A DNA stretch of 64,000 nt from Streptomyces radicis (GTDB taxonomy: Bacteria; Actinomycetota; Actinomycetes; Streptomycetales; Streptomycetaceae): NCBI RefSeq assembly GCF_003626575.1, contig NZ_RBDY01000024.1, forward strand, positions 1-64,000, written 5' to 3'. This document shows positions 43,191 through 51,751 of the stretch, in pieces (within the stretch, counting starts at the first letter, position 1; each line of letters opens with the position of its first letter). The notes beneath the pieces were generated by a model. That model was not told the origin of the DNA and did no database searches. It saw only the letters and a program-made list of their open reading frames with translations. A program made the position numbers and the translations under genes.

Positions 43191-43236
43191 CGCAGGCCGA
43201 AGGGCCGGACCCTCGGGTCCGGCCCTTCGGCCTGCG
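43191..43236. terminator. strong bidirectional terminator
   Basis: A 22-bp perfect inverted repeat (CGCAGGCCGAAGGGCCGGAC onward) with a tiny loop at 43213-43214 lies between the lipoprotein gene and the convergent end of the nuo operon. Confidence 0.93.
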
Positions 43237-43256
43237 CGACGACGTGAACGACGGCG

Positions 43257-44864
43257 TCAGCGCACGAACATCCCCGCGTCGCTCGCCAGATCGAGGAAGA
43301 ACTGCGGCGCGACGCCCAGCACGACCGTGACCGCGGCGGCCAGCGCGACCACCGACATCGTCAGCGGGCTCGGGATGACCACCGAAGGGCCGTCCGCCTT
43401 GGGCTCGCTGAAGAACATCAGCACGATGACGCGGACGTAGAAGAACGCCGCCACCGCCGAGGCCAGCACGCCCACGATCACCAGGCCCATCGCGCCCGCG
43501 TCGGCCGCCGCCCTGAACACCGCGAACTTCCCCGAGAACCCCGACGTCAGCGGAATGCCCGCGAAGGCCAGCAGGAAGAGCGCGAAGACCGCGGCGAGCA
43601 GCGGCGAACGCCGCCCGAGCCCCGCCCACTTGGACAGGTGCGTGGCCTCGCCCCCGGCGTCCCGCACGAGCGTCACCACGGCGAACGCGCCCAGCGTCAC
43701 GAACGAGTACGCGGCCAGGTAGAACAGCACCGAGGACACGCCGTCCTCCGTCACCGCGACCACACCGGCCAGGATGAAGCCCGCGTGCGCGATCGACGAG
43801 TACGCGAGCAGCCGCTTGACATCGGTCTGTGTGATCGCGATGACCGCGCCCGCCACCATCGAGGCGATGGCCACGCCCCACAGCACCGGCTCCCAGTCCC
43901 ACCGCAGCCCAGGCAGCACGACATACAGCAGCCGCAGCAGCGCGCCGAACGCCGCCACCTTGGTCGCCGCGGCCATGAAGCCGGTCACCGGCGTCGGGGC
44001 GCCCTGGTAGACGTCGGGCGTCCACATGTGGAACGGCACCGCGCCCACCTTGAAAAGCAGGCCCATCGTGATCATCGCGCCGCCGATCAGCAGCAGCGCG
44101 TCGTTGCCCATGGTGGCGGCCAGGCCCGGGTTCACCGAGGCGGGGTCGCCGCTGACGACGTCCGCGATCCCCGAGTAGCTGACGGTGCCCGCGTAGCCGT
44201 AGAGCATCGCGATGCCGAACAGCAGGAACGCCGAGGCGAACGCGCCGAGCAGGAAGTACTTGAGCGCGGCCTCCTGCGACAGCAGCCGCCTGCGGCGGGC
44301 CAGCGCGCACAGCAGGTACAGCGGAAGCGACAGGACCTCGAGCGCGATGAACAGCACCAGCAGGTCGTTGGCCATCGGGAAGAGCAGCATGCCGCCGATG
44401 GCGAACAGCAGCAGCGGGAAGATCTCCGTCGTGGTGTGCCCCGCCTTGACGGCCTCGCGCTCGGCGGGCCCGCCGGGCACAGCCGCGGGCTGCGCGGCGA
44501 ACGAGTCCACCGCGGCGCCGTGCGCGGCGGGTTCGAGGCGGCGTTCGGCGAAGAGGAACACACCGACCAGGCCGACCAGCAGGATCACGCCCTGGAGGAA
44601 GAGCGCCGGGCCGTCGACGGCCAGCGACCCCATGCCCGCGACCTGCGCCTCGCTCGTCGCGTGCCCGTCGGACGCCAGCACCACCACGGCGGCGAACGCG
44701 CTCACCAGGGCCAGCGCGCCCAGCACCACCTCGGCGGTGTACCGCACGGAGCGTGGCGCGAACGCCTCGATCAGCACCCCGATGATGGCCGCGCCGAACA
44801 CGATGAGGCTCGGCGAGAGCGCGGCCCACTCGATGACCGGAGCCTGAAGCTCCCCGGGATTCAT
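43257..44864 (-). CDS. nuoN: NADH-quinone oxidoreductase subunit N
   Basis: The ATG at 44862-44864 after GAAGGAG gives 535 residues beginning MNPGELQAPVIEWAAL. It is the antiporter-like NuoN subunit: ALEVLSLPLYLLCALARRRR with the conserved Glu, ALKYFLLGAFASAFLLFGIA, VGAVPFHMWTPDVYQGAPTP and KRLLAYSSIAHAGFILAG. It is the last gene of the complete complex I operon, 88 bp behind nuoM. It pumps protons in the membrane arm. Confidence 0.95.
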   Translation of the reverse strand: MNPGELQAPVIEWAALSPSLIVFGAAIIGVLIEAFAPRSVRYTAEVVLGALALVSAFAAVVVLASDGHATSEAQVAGMGSLAVDGPALFLQGVILLVGLVGVFLFAERRLEPAAHGAAVDSFAAQPAAVPGGPAEREAVKAGHTTTEIFPLLLFAIGGMLLFPMANDLLVLFIALEVLSLPLYLLCALARRRRLLSQEAALKYFLLGAFASAFLLFGIAMLYGYAGTVSYSGIADVVSGDPASVNPGLAATMGNDALLLIGGAMITMGLLFKVGAVPFHMWTPDVYQGAPTPVTGFMAAATKVAAFGALLRLLYVVLPGLRWDWEPVLWGVAIASMVAGAVIAITQTDVKRLLAYSSIAHAGFILAGVVAVTEDGVSSVLFYLAAYSFVTLGAFAVVTLVRDAGGEATHLSKWAGLGRRSPLLAAVFALFLLAFAGIPLTSGFSGKFAVFRAAADAGAMGLVIVGVLASAVAAFFYVRVIVLMFFSEPKADGPSVVIPSPLTMSVVALAAAVTVVLGVAPQFFLDLASDAGMFVR

Positions 44865-44952
44865 ACTGCCGCTCCTTCGTTCGCTTCTCCGCCCGTGCGG
44901 CACGGCGCGGCCATCGCCGACACCTGCCGCTGGGCAGCCGCACGTGCGTCGC

Positions 44953-46572
44953 TCACTGCCCAGCCTCCACTTCTTCCAGGTGTGGCGCCGGATCCGTCTG
45001 GTCGACGTCCGACAGGGTGTGCTCCACCGCCGGGTTGACGATGTCGGTCAGCGGCTGGGGGTAGACGCCGAGGAAGATCAGCAGCGCGATCAGCGGCGCC
45101 ACCACGGCCAGCTCCCGCACCCGCAGGTCGGGCAGCTTCTCCAGGCCCGGCTTCACGGGGCCCGTCATCGTCCGCTGGTAGAGCACCAGGACATAGAGCG
45201 CCGCGAGCACGATGCCCGCGCACGCGATGATCCCGGCCACCTCGTACCGGCTGAACGTGCCGACCAGCACGAGGAATTCGGAGATGAACGGCCCGGTGCC
45301 GGGCAGCGACAGGGTGCCGAGGCCGCCGATGAGGAACGTGCCGGCCAGCACGGGCGCCGTCTTCTGCACGCCCCCGTAGTCCGAGATCAGGCGCGAGCCG
45401 CGGCGCGAGATCAGGAAGCCCGCGACCAGCATGAGCGCCGCCGTCGCGATGCCGTGGTTGATCATGTAGAGCGTCGCGCCGCCCTGGCCCTGGCTGGTCA
45501 TCACGAAGATGCCCAGCACGATGAAGCCGAAGTGGCTGATCGACGCGTACGCGATGAGCCGCTTCATGTCGCGCTGGCCGAGCGCGAGCAGCGCGCCGTA
45601 GATGATGCTGACCAGCGCCAGCGTGATCACCACGGGCGTCGCCCACTCGCTGGCCTCGGGGAAGAGGCCCAGGCAGAAGCGGAGCATGGCGAACGTGCCG
45701 ACCTTGTCGACCACCGCGGTGATCAGCACGGCCACCGGCGCGGTCGACTCGCCCATCGCGTTGGGCAGCCACGTGTGGACGGGCCACAGCGGGGCCTTGA
45801 TGGCGAACGCCACGAAGAAGCCGAGGAACAGCCAGCGTTCGGTGGAGGTCGCCAGGTCGAGCTCGCCCGAGCCGCGCGCCTCCAGGATCGCCTGGAGCGA
45901 GAACGTGCCGACCTCGAGCTGGTCGGCCGTCGCGACATAGAGGCCGATGAGCGCGGCCAGCATCACCAGGCCGCCGACCAGGTTGTAGAGCAGGAACTTG
46001 ACGGCGGCGTACGACCGTTGCCGCGCCTGGCCCTCCTCGCCCTGCTCGCCCGCCCGGTCCCCGAAGCCGCCGATGAGGAAGTACATCGGGATCAGCATGG
46101 CTTCGAAGAAGATGTAGAAGAGGAAGATGTCCGTCGCGGCGAACGACAGCACCACCATCGCCTCGACGGCCAGGATCAGCGCGAAGAACCCCTGGGTCGG
46201 GCGCCAGCGCCGCGACGCGGGGGCCTCGTCCTCGTCCTCCTTGGGATCGGCGTCGTTCCAGCCCGCGCCGATGAGGAACGGGATCAGCACCGCCGTGAGC
46301 GCGATCATCGCCACGCCGATGCCGTCGACGCCGAGCTCGTACCTGACCCCGAAGTCCTCGATCCAGCTGCGGGATTCGGTGAGCTGGTACCGGTCGGCGC
46401 CCGCGTCCGTGTCGAAGCGCAGCACGATCGCCGCCGCGAAGCCGACCGTGGCCAGGGAGAACGCCAGCGCGATCCACTTGGCCGCGGTGCGCCGCGCGGA
46501 GGGCACGGCCGCGGTGACGATCGCGCCGATGGCGGGGGTGAGGGCCGTGGCCGTCAGCAAGGGAAATGACAT
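44953..46572 (-). CDS. nuoM: NADH-quinone oxidoreductase subunit M
   Basis: The 539-residue antiporter-like subunit has the conserved Glu in FFEAMLIPMYFLIGGFGDRA, Lys in FAIKAPLWPVHTWLPNAMGE and KRLIAYASISHFGFIVLGIF. An acidic loop (DADPKEDEDEAPASRRW) is inserted near residue 120, on the loop before helix 4. It lies 10 bp after nuoL. Confidence 0.96.
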   Translation of the reverse strand: MSFPLLTATALTPAIGAIVTAAVPSARRTAAKWIALAFSLATVGFAAAIVLRFDTDAGADRYQLTESRSWIEDFGVRYELGVDGIGVAMIALTAVLIPFLIGAGWNDADPKEDEDEAPASRRWRPTQGFFALILAVEAMVVLSFAATDIFLFYIFFEAMLIPMYFLIGGFGDRAGEQGEEGQARQRSYAAVKFLLYNLVGGLVMLAALIGLYVATADQLEVGTFSLQAILEARGSGELDLATSTERWLFLGFFVAFAIKAPLWPVHTWLPNAMGESTAPVAVLITAVVDKVGTFAMLRFCLGLFPEASEWATPVVITLALVSIIYGALLALGQRDMKRLIAYASISHFGFIVLGIFVMTSQGQGGATLYMINHGIATAALMLVAGFLISRRGSRLISDYGGVQKTAPVLAGTFLIGGLGTLSLPGTGPFISEFLVLVGTFSRYEVAGIIACAGIVLAALYVLVLYQRTMTGPVKPGLEKLPDLRVRELAVVAPLIALLIFLGVYPQPLTDIVNPAVEHTLSDVDQTDPAPHLEEVEAGQ

Positions 46573-46582
46573 GGCAGACTCC

Positions 46583-48478
46583 TTAGACCGCCCGCATCAG
46601 CAGGGTCGCGGCGACGAGCAGGACAGCGCCACCGAACATGGACACCGCGTATGAGCGGGCGAAGCCGTTCTGCACCCGGCGCAGCCGCCCCGACGCCCCG
46701 CCGAACGCCGCCGCCGTGCCGTTGACGACCCCGTCCACCAGCTTGTGGTCGAGGTAGACAAGGCCGCGGGTCAGGTAGTTCCCCGGGCGGACGAACGCGG
46801 CGTGGTTGAAGTCGTCCTGGAGCAGGTCCCGCCGGGCCGCCCTGGTGAGGAAGCGGCCCTGCGGCGCCACCGCGGGCACCGGGCGGCGGCCGTACTGCCA
46901 CCAGGCCCCGGCCACGCCGAGCACCATCACGGCGGTGGCGGCGATGCCGACCGTGCCGTGGGCGACAGGGGAGTCGCCGTGTTCGAGGCCCGTGACGGGC
47001 TCGAGCCAGTGCACGAAGTTCTCGTTCAGGTCGAAGAAGAAGCCCGCGCCGACCGAGCCGAACGCCAGGATGATCATGGGGATGGTCATCGTCAGCGGCG
47101 ACTCGTGCGGGTGCGGCTCGTGCCCGCTCGCGTCCGGCTGCCACCGCTTCTCGCCGAAGAACGTCAGCAGCATGATCCGGGTCATGTAGTACGCGGTCAG
47201 CGCCGCGCCCAGCAGCATGACGCCGCCCAGGATCCAGCCCTCGGTGCCGCCCTTGCTGAACCCGGCGTAGATGATCTCGTCCTTGGAGAAGAAGCCGGAC
47301 AGGTAGGGGAAGCCGATGATGGCCAGATACGCGAGCCCGAACGTCGCGAACGTGATCGGCATGTGCTTGCGCAGCCCGCCGTAACGCCGCATGTCCACCT
47401 CGTCGTTCATGCCGTGCATGACCGAACCGGCGCCGAGGAAGAGCCCCGCCTTGAAGAAGCCGTGGGTGACCAGGTGCATGATCGCGAAGACATAGCCGAT
47501 CGGGCCGAGCCCGGCGGCCAGCATCATGTAGCCGATCTGCGACATCGTCGAACCGGCCAGCGCCTTCTTGATGTCGTCCTTCGCGCACCCGACGATCGCG
47601 CCGAACAGCAGCGTCACCGCGCCGACCACCACGACCACCGTCTGCGCGTCGGGCGCCGCGTCGAAGACCGCGCCCGAGCGGGTGATCAGGTACACGCCCG
47701 CGGTCACCATGGTGGCCGCGTGGATCAGCGCGGAGACCGGGGTCGGGCCCTCCATCGCGTCGCCGAGCCAGGACTGGAGCGGCACCTGCGCCGACTTGCC
47801 GCACGCGGCGAGCAGCAGCATCAGCCCGATGCCGGTCAGCGTGGCCTCGCTCGCGCCCGAGGCGTTCTCGAGGACGGGCTCGAAGGCGAACGTGCCGAAC
47901 GTCGTGAACATCAGCAGGATCGCGATCGACAGGCCGACGTCGCCGACCCTGTTGACGATGAACGCCTTCTTGGCCGCCGTCGCCGCGCTCGGCTTGTGCT
48001 GCCAGAAGCCGATCAGCAGGAACGACGCGAGGCCCACGCCCTCCCAGCCGACGTACAGCAGCAGGTAGTTGTCCGCGAGGACGAGCAGCAGCATCGCCCC
48101 GAGGAAGAGGTTCAGGTAGGCGAAGAAGCGCCGCCGCCGCTCGTCGTGCTCCATGTAGCCGATCGAGTAGAGGTGGATCAGCGTGCCCACGCTCGTGATC
48201 AGCAGCACAAAGGTCATCGACAGCGGGTCGAGCCGGAACGCCACGTCCGCCTGGAAGTCGGCGACCGGCACCCACGTGAACAGGTGCTGGTGCAGCGTGC
48301 GCGCCTCGCTCTCCTCGCCCAGCAGGTCGAGGAAGAGCACCACGGCAAGCACGAAGGACACGGCGGCGAGCAGCGTCGCCAGCAGGTGCCCCACGCGGTC
48401 GAGCCGCCGCCCGCCCACCAGCAGCACGGCAGCGCCGAGGAGCGGCGCGCCGATGAGCAGTCCGATCAATGACTCCAC
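46583..48478 (-). CDS. nuoL: NADH-quinone oxidoreductase subunit L
   Basis: The 631-residue protein is the distal proton-pumping subunit: VGWEGVGLASFLLIGFWQHK, GKSAQVPLQSWLGDAMEGPT, KKALAGSTMSQIGYMMLAAG, a His-rich loop (GHEPHPHESPLTMTI) and the long C-terminal lateral-helix region. Key Lys and Glu residues of the half-channels are retained. It starts 13 bp after the nuoK stop. Confidence 0.96.
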   Translation of the reverse strand: MESLIGLLIGAPLLGAAVLLVGGRRLDRVGHLLATLLAAVSFVLAVVLFLDLLGEESEARTLHQHLFTWVPVADFQADVAFRLDPLSMTFVLLITSVGTLIHLYSIGYMEHDERRRRFFAYLNLFLGAMLLLVLADNYLLLYVGWEGVGLASFLLIGFWQHKPSAATAAKKAFIVNRVGDVGLSIAILLMFTTFGTFAFEPVLENASGASEATLTGIGLMLLLAACGKSAQVPLQSWLGDAMEGPTPVSALIHAATMVTAGVYLITRSGAVFDAAPDAQTVVVVVGAVTLLFGAIVGCAKDDIKKALAGSTMSQIGYMMLAAGLGPIGYVFAIMHLVTHGFFKAGLFLGAGSVMHGMNDEVDMRRYGGLRKHMPITFATFGLAYLAIIGFPYLSGFFSKDEIIYAGFSKGGTEGWILGGVMLLGAALTAYYMTRIMLLTFFGEKRWQPDASGHEPHPHESPLTMTIPMIILAFGSVGAGFFFDLNENFVHWLEPVTGLEHGDSPVAHGTVGIAATAVMVLGVAGAWWQYGRRPVPAVAPQGRFLTRAARRDLLQDDFNHAAFVRPGNYLTRGLVYLDHKLVDGVVNGTAAAFGGASGRLRRVQNGFARSYAVSMFGGAVLLVAATLLMRAV

Positions 48479-48491
48479 TGGTTTCGTCCCC

Positions 48492-48791
48492 TTACAGCTT
48501 CATCAGGCTGGCGTCGTCGACCGAGGCCGAGTGGCGGGAGCGGTAGACGGTGACGATGATGGCGAGCCCGACCACGACCTCGGCCGCGGCGACGACCATC
48601 ACGAAGAACGCCATGATCTGGCCGTCCAGGTTGCCGTGCATCCGGGAGAACGTGACCAGCGCCAGGTTGGCGGCGTTCAGCATCAGCTCGACGCACATGA
48701 AGACCACGATCGCGTTGCGCCGCAGCAGCACCCCGCAGGCGCCGAGGGTGAACAGCAGCGCGGCCAGGTAGAGGTAGTTCTCGGGGCTCAC
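48492..48791 (-). CDS. nuoK: NADH-quinone oxidoreductase subunit K
   Basis: The 99-residue subunit has three membrane helices and the conserved glutamates in FMCVELMLNAANLALVTFSR and AAAEVVVGLAIIVTVYRSRH. It is of normal length and lacks the acidic tail of the second-cluster copy. It overlaps nuoJ by four bases. Confidence 0.96.
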   Translation of the reverse strand: MSPENYLYLAALLFTLGACGVLLRRNAIVVFMCVELMLNAANLALVTFSRMHGNLDGQIMAFFVMVVAAAEVVVGLAIIVTVYRSRHSASVDDASLMKL

Positions 48792-49753
48792 GGACGGTCC
48801 TTCCCGGCCTCGTCGCCATCGCCTTCACCGTTGTTGTCGTGGTCGGCGGCGGCATCGTCGGCGACGGCGGTGGTGCCGTTGACGGCGGCGCGGGTGCCGC
48901 CGTTCGCGCCGCTGACCGAGGAGCTCTCGCCGTTCCCCGGCACATAGGTCTGACCGTGGTACCGCGCGACGCGGGACTCCAGGGCCCTGACCGCGGGCAC
49001 CGACTCGTGGTGCACCTCGCGGACCTGGCCGCGGCCCCGCAGCGTGGCGTTGACCGTCAGCTCGGCGGGCGTGCCGTCGGGCAGCAGGCCCGGCAGGTCG
49101 ACGGCGTTGTTGCGGGCGTAGACGCCGGGCGCGGGCAGCGGCGGGAGCTGCACGCCGCCCCGCACGCGCTCCTCGGCCTGCTCGCGCTGCGTCTTGTTCC
49201 GCTCGATGCGCTCGCGGTGCGTCAGCAGGGTGGCGCCGACGGCCGCGATGGTCAGCAGGATGCCGGTGACCTCGAACGCCACGACGTAGCGCGTGAAGAG
49301 CAGCGAGGCCAGGCCCTGGACGTTGCCCTCGGAGTTCGCCTGGGAAAGGCCGGTGAACGAGCCGACCGAGACCTGCCCGATCCCGGCGATCAGCAGGATG
49401 CCGAGGCCCAGCCCGCACAGCGCGGCCAGCCAACGCTGGCCCGTGAGCGTCTCCTTGAGCGAGTCCGTGGCGCTGACGCCGACGAGCATCAGCACGAAGA
49501 GGAACAGCATCATCACGGCGCCGGTGTAGACGACGATCTGCACCATGCCGAGGAAGTACGCGCCGTTGGCCAGGTAGAACAGCGCCAGGATCACCATCGT
49601 CCCGGCCAGGCAGAGCGCGGAGTGCACCGCGCGCCGCATCAGCACGGTGCCGAGCCCGCCGGCCAGCGCGAGCGGGCCGAGCAGCCAGAACTGCACGGCC
49701 TCGCCCTGCGAGGTCGAGGTCTCGGCGGCGAGCGCCGCCAGGGTGCCGCTCAT
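48788..49753 (-). CDS. nuoJ: NADH-quinone oxidoreductase subunit J
   Basis: The 321-residue protein has five membrane helices in the first 190 residues (GMVQIVVYTGAVMMLFLFVL marks the pi-bulge helix). A long hydrophilic C-terminal extension follows (about 130 residues), ending in a low-complexity Ala/Asp/Asn-rich tail (DDAAADHDNNGEGDGDEAG). Such an extension is common in actinobacterial NuoJ. The start ATG overlaps the nuoI stop. Confidence 0.95.
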   Translation of the reverse strand: MSGTLAALAAETSTSQGEAVQFWLLGPLALAGGLGTVLMRRAVHSALCLAGTMVILALFYLANGAYFLGMVQIVVYTGAVMMLFLFVLMLVGVSATDSLKETLTGQRWLAALCGLGLGILLIAGIGQVSVGSFTGLSQANSEGNVQGLASLLFTRYVVAFEVTGILLTIAAVGATLLTHRERIERNKTQREQAEERVRGGVQLPPLPAPGVYARNNAVDLPGLLPDGTPAELTVNATLRGRGQVREVHHESVPAVRALESRVARYHGQTYVPGNGESSSVSGANGGTRAAVNGTTAVADDAAADHDNNGEGDGDEAGKDRP

Positions 49754-50388
49754 GCCTGGCCCCCCGCCGGGTCGTGCAGCCGGGTGGCGGCGAGCACCGC
49801 GTCGTCGGCGTCATCGGCATCGTCGGCGTAGTCGGCGGGCTGACCCTCGCCGGTGACCCGCTGCCTGACGGTGCCCGGCGCGGCGCCGCGGACCTCGCCC
49901 CGGTAGTAGGACTGCTCGTCCGTGCCGGGGTACAGGGCGTGCGGCGAGTCGACCATGCCGTCGGAGAGGCCGACCAGCAGCTCCTCCTTGGTGTAGATGA
50001 GGGAGGCGCGGGTGCGGTCGGCCAGCTCGTACTCGTTCGTCATGGTCAACGCCCTGGTGGGGCACGCCTCGACGCACAGGCCGCACAGGATGCAGCGCAG
50101 GTAGTTGATCTGGTAGACGCGGCCGTAGCGCTCGCCCGGGGAGTAGCGCTCCTCCTCGGTGTTGTCCGCGCCCTCCACATAGATCGCGTCGGCCGGACAG
50201 GCCCAGGCGCACAGCTCGCAGCCGATGCACTTCTCCAGGCCGTCCGGGTGGCGGTTGAGCTGGTGGCGCCCGTGGAAGCGGGGCGCCGTCGGCTTCTTCT
50301 CCTCCGGGTACTGCTCCGTGAGCCGCTTCTTGAACATGGCCTTGAAGGTCACGCCGAAGCCGGCCACGGGATTGCGGAACTCAGGCAT
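49750..50388 (-). CDS. nuoI: NADH-quinone oxidoreductase subunit I
   Basis: The 212-residue subunit has the two [4Fe-4S] motifs CIGCELCAWACP and CILCGLCVEACP for clusters N6a and N6b, and a C-terminal tail ending with a run of Asp-Asp-Ala repeats. It receives electrons from NuoG and passes them to NuoB. Its start overlaps nuoH by eight bases. Confidence 0.96.
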   Translation of the reverse strand: MPEFRNPVAGFGVTFKAMFKKRLTEQYPEEKKPTAPRFHGRHQLNRHPDGLEKCIGCELCAWACPADAIYVEGADNTEEERYSPGERYGRVYQINYLRCILCGLCVEACPTRALTMTNEYELADRTRASLIYTKEELLVGLSDGMVDSPHALYPGTDEQSYYRGEVRGAAPGTVRQRVTGEGQPADYADDADDADDAVLAATRLHDPAGGQA

Positions 50389-51751
50389 CGTCGCCCTCCC
50401 TTCCTTCGGGACTTGCCTCGCTTGGTCCTGGGGTGTCGGCGGCGACCGACGCCGTGGCCCGGTCGGCCCGCGAGGGCCGACGCGGCACCGGCGGCAGGGT
50501 CTGTCCGGGCAGCGGCGGAACGGGGTAGCCGCCCGCGAGCGGGTCGAAGGGCGCCTCGCCCTCCTGGGCCTCGGCCTCCTCGCGGCGCTGTTCGGAGCGG
50601 TCGCGGAAGACGTCGACCACGAAGGAGATCAGCAGCAGCGCGAGCGCGCCGCCGAGCACCCACATCACGATGTCGCGGAACTCGTAGCCCTCGTTCTCCA
50701 TCGCGCGCACGGCGGCGACCAGCATGAGCCACACCAGCGCGACGGGGATGAGGACCTTCCAGCCGAGCACCATGAACTGGTCGTAGCGGACGCGGGGCAG
50801 CGACGCGCGCACCCACACGAAGAAGAAGATGACCGCGACGAGCTTGATGGTGAACCAGAGCATCGGCCACCAGCCGGTGTTCGCGCTCTCCCAGTAGCTC
50901 AGCGGCGCGGGCGCCCGCCAGCCGCCGAGGAAGAGGGTGACCATGAGGGCCGAGACGGTGACCGTGTGGATGTACTCGGACATCATGAAGAAGGCGAACT
51001 TGATCGACGAGTACTCGGTGAGATACCCGCCGACCAGGTCGCCCTCGGACTCCGGCATGTCGAACGGCGGGCGGTGCGCCTCGCCGATCATCGCCACCAT
51101 GTAGATGAGGAACGACACCGGCAGCAGGACCATGAACCACCGGTCGTCCTGCGCCTCGACGATGGCCGAGGTGGACATCGATCCCGAGTAGAGGAAGACG
51201 GCCGCGAAGGACAGACCCATCGCGACCTCGTAGGAGATGATCTGCGCCGTGGCCCGCACGCCGCCGAGCAGCGGGTAGGTCGAGCCGGACGACCAGCCCG
51301 CGAGGACCGTTCCGTAGACGGCGATGGCCGCGGTGGCCAGCACGTAGAGCAGCGCCACCGGGAGGTCGGTGAGCTGGAGGACGGTCTGGGTGCCGAAGAT
51401 GCTGACCGGGTCGTCCTTGGGCCCGAACGGGATGACCGCGATCGCCATCAGCGCGGGGATCGTGGCCAGCATGGGCGCCAGGATGTAGAGCGCCTTGTCG
51501 GCGCCCTTGACGACCACGTCCTCCTTGAGCATCAGCTTCACGCCGTCGGCGAGCGACTGGAGCATGCCCCAGGGGCCGTGCCGGTTGGGCCCGATGCGCA
51601 GCTGCATCCAGCCGAGCACCTTGCGCTCCATCACGATGCAGATGAGCACGGTGATCAGCAGGAACGCGAAGCAGAAGACCGCCTTGAGCAGGATCAGCCA
51701 GAACGGGTCGTTCCCGAACATCGAGAGATCCGGTTCCTGGGCGAGGGGCAT
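50381..51751 (-). CDS. nuoH: NADH-quinone oxidoreductase subunit H
   Basis: The 456-residue protein has eight membrane helices with RIGPNRHGPWGMLQSLADGV, MIGEAHRPPFDMPESEGDLV and YLTEYSSIKFAFFMMSEYIH, the conserved blocks forming the quinone channel. The last 80 residues are a charged, Pro-rich cytoplasmic tail (QTLPPVPRRPSRADRAT). The ATG overlaps the nuoG stop (TGATG). Confidence 0.96.
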   Translation of the reverse strand: MPLAQEPDLSMFGNDPFWLILLKAVFCFAFLLITVLICIVMERKVLGWMQLRIGPNRHGPWGMLQSLADGVKLMLKEDVVVKGADKALYILAPMLATIPALMAIAVIPFGPKDDPVSIFGTQTVLQLTDLPVALLYVLATAAIAVYGTVLAGWSSGSTYPLLGGVRATAQIISYEVAMGLSFAAVFLYSGSMSTSAIVEAQDDRWFMVLLPVSFLIYMVAMIGEAHRPPFDMPESEGDLVGGYLTEYSSIKFAFFMMSEYIHTVTVSALMVTLFLGGWRAPAPLSYWESANTGWWPMLWFTIKLVAVIFFFVWVRASLPRVRYDQFMVLGWKVLIPVALVWLMLVAAVRAMENEGYEFRDIVMWVLGGALALLLISFVVDVFRDRSEQRREEAEAQEGEAPFDPLAGGYPVPPLPGQTLPPVPRRPSRADRATASVAADTPGPSEASPEGREGDDA